Part shown: one piece after another, positions 63,538 to 64,000 of the stretch | How the letters are laid out: each line of letters opens with the position of its first letter | Position numbering within the stretch: the stretch's first letter is position 1 | From: Heligmosomoides polygyrus polygyrus | Taxonomy: Eukaryota; Nematoda; Chromadorea; Rhabditida; Heligmosomidae | NCBI GenBank assembly: GCA_947396885.1 | Contig: OX377205.1 | Location: 64,638,969 to 64,702,968 of the forward strand | Length of the DNA: 64,000 nucleotides | Direction: 5' to 3' | The notes under the pieces: generated by a model | Database searches by the model: none | What the model saw: the letters and a program-made list of their open reading frames with translations, nothing else | What the model was told of the DNA's origin: nothing | Translations under genes and position numbers: made by a program

Positions 63538-63822
63538 AGCGGGCGCGTGGGGGTCAGTCGGAGGTGCTCCCGACACCAGGTTCCTGGTTCGGATTTCCCA
63601 CTCAGGCCAACCAAACCTTCATTCCCTCCGGGTCGTTGAACTGATAGTAGACCTGTCTGGGAAAGATAAAGATCTAACTTGTTCACCGACTGGCCACCGT
63701 TAGTTACTGTAGATGTCAGATACGGACTCAAATCGCCTCCAGACATCCCGTAGAGGTAGGATGAGTGCCGCGCCCCTAAAGGACTTGGGTGAAGCCGTCC
63801 CTTATCCTTGTATCCTTATTTG
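63538..63822 (+). mobile_element. SINE-1 copy
   Basis: Starts GGGCGCGTGGGGGTCAGTCG, keeps GGTTCCTGGTTCGGATTTCC (B-box-like) and ACCTGTCTGGGAAAGA, and ends in CCTTATCCTTGTATCCTTA. It is divergent, with an imperfect possible duplication (GTATGTCAG/GTGTCAG). Confidence 0.8.
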
Positions 63823-64000
63823 TGTCAGTGGATTTGGAGCATTTGGATAGCTCGGCAAGAAACCAGCAAGTGTAAGACGAAGCATAAAAATATGTGGAGA
63901 GACTGCCTGCCACCCCTTTGGGTTCACGTTCAACACTAGTTCTACAATAGTAACGAATCCGAAGAAGTGACTGCCCTTTGCGGAGCAGGCCTCTCAGTTT

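Noticed and set aside
1..64000. CRISPR arrays, bacterial operons, prophage or plasmid origins
   Set aside because: Intron-containing genes, mariner and SINE content show eukaryotic nuclear DNA; no regularly spaced repeat-spacer pattern.

Overview
The window looks like nuclear DNA from a parasitic-type (strongylid/hookworm-like) nematode. That placement is an inference. It rests on small exons with TTTCAG-type acceptors, a nematode-style zfh-2 homeobox gene, a helminth-type cathepsin gene, and introns packed with mariner, hAT-like, CR1, RTE and tRNA-derived SINE sequences. No bacterial gene, operon, CRISPR array or phage is visible. There is one 200-base assembly gap (N, 48946-49145).

Left part (about 4.1-11.7 kb, + strand): a papain-family (C1A) cathepsin-like cysteine protease. 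The I29 propeptide, the Cys active-site block, the middle of the mature domain and the terminal His/Asn exon can be joined in frame across several introns. One short exon was not found. The intron that should hold it has been inflated to 3.6 kb by inverted repeats, a SINE and a mariner-like remnant. The signal-peptide exon was not found.

Right part (14.3-62.6 kb, - strand): one very large gene, the ortholog of zfh-2/ZFHX3 (ATBF1). I located 24 exons whose splice phases fit without a break (3,462 nt, about 1,153 residues, ending in TGA at 14287). They encode, in order, five C2H2 fingers, homeodomain 1, homeodomain 2, a finger, homeodomain 3 and three more fingers. The N-terminus lies beyond the right edge. 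Introns run from tens of bases to 11 kb and hold nearly all the repeats. A possible small two-exon gene lies on the opposite strand inside the largest intron (35.9-37.5 kb).

Mobile DNA: a tRNA-derived SINE family (SINE-1; two copies with perfect 14 and 16 bp target duplications, and one copy that appears to have carried a 3' flank to a new site); a second, shorter tRNA-like family; two mariner copies with intact TIRs plus three decayed Tc/mariner relatives; a hAT-like element with a perfect 8 bp target duplication; a CR1-like LINE; RTE-type LINE 3' fragments; a 2 kb foldback element; three related palindromic MITEs; 39 bp satellite-like repeats; and a 683 bp tandem duplication. I found no new multi-gene system. 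The most novel observations are the nested repeat histories and the opposite-strand candidate gene.
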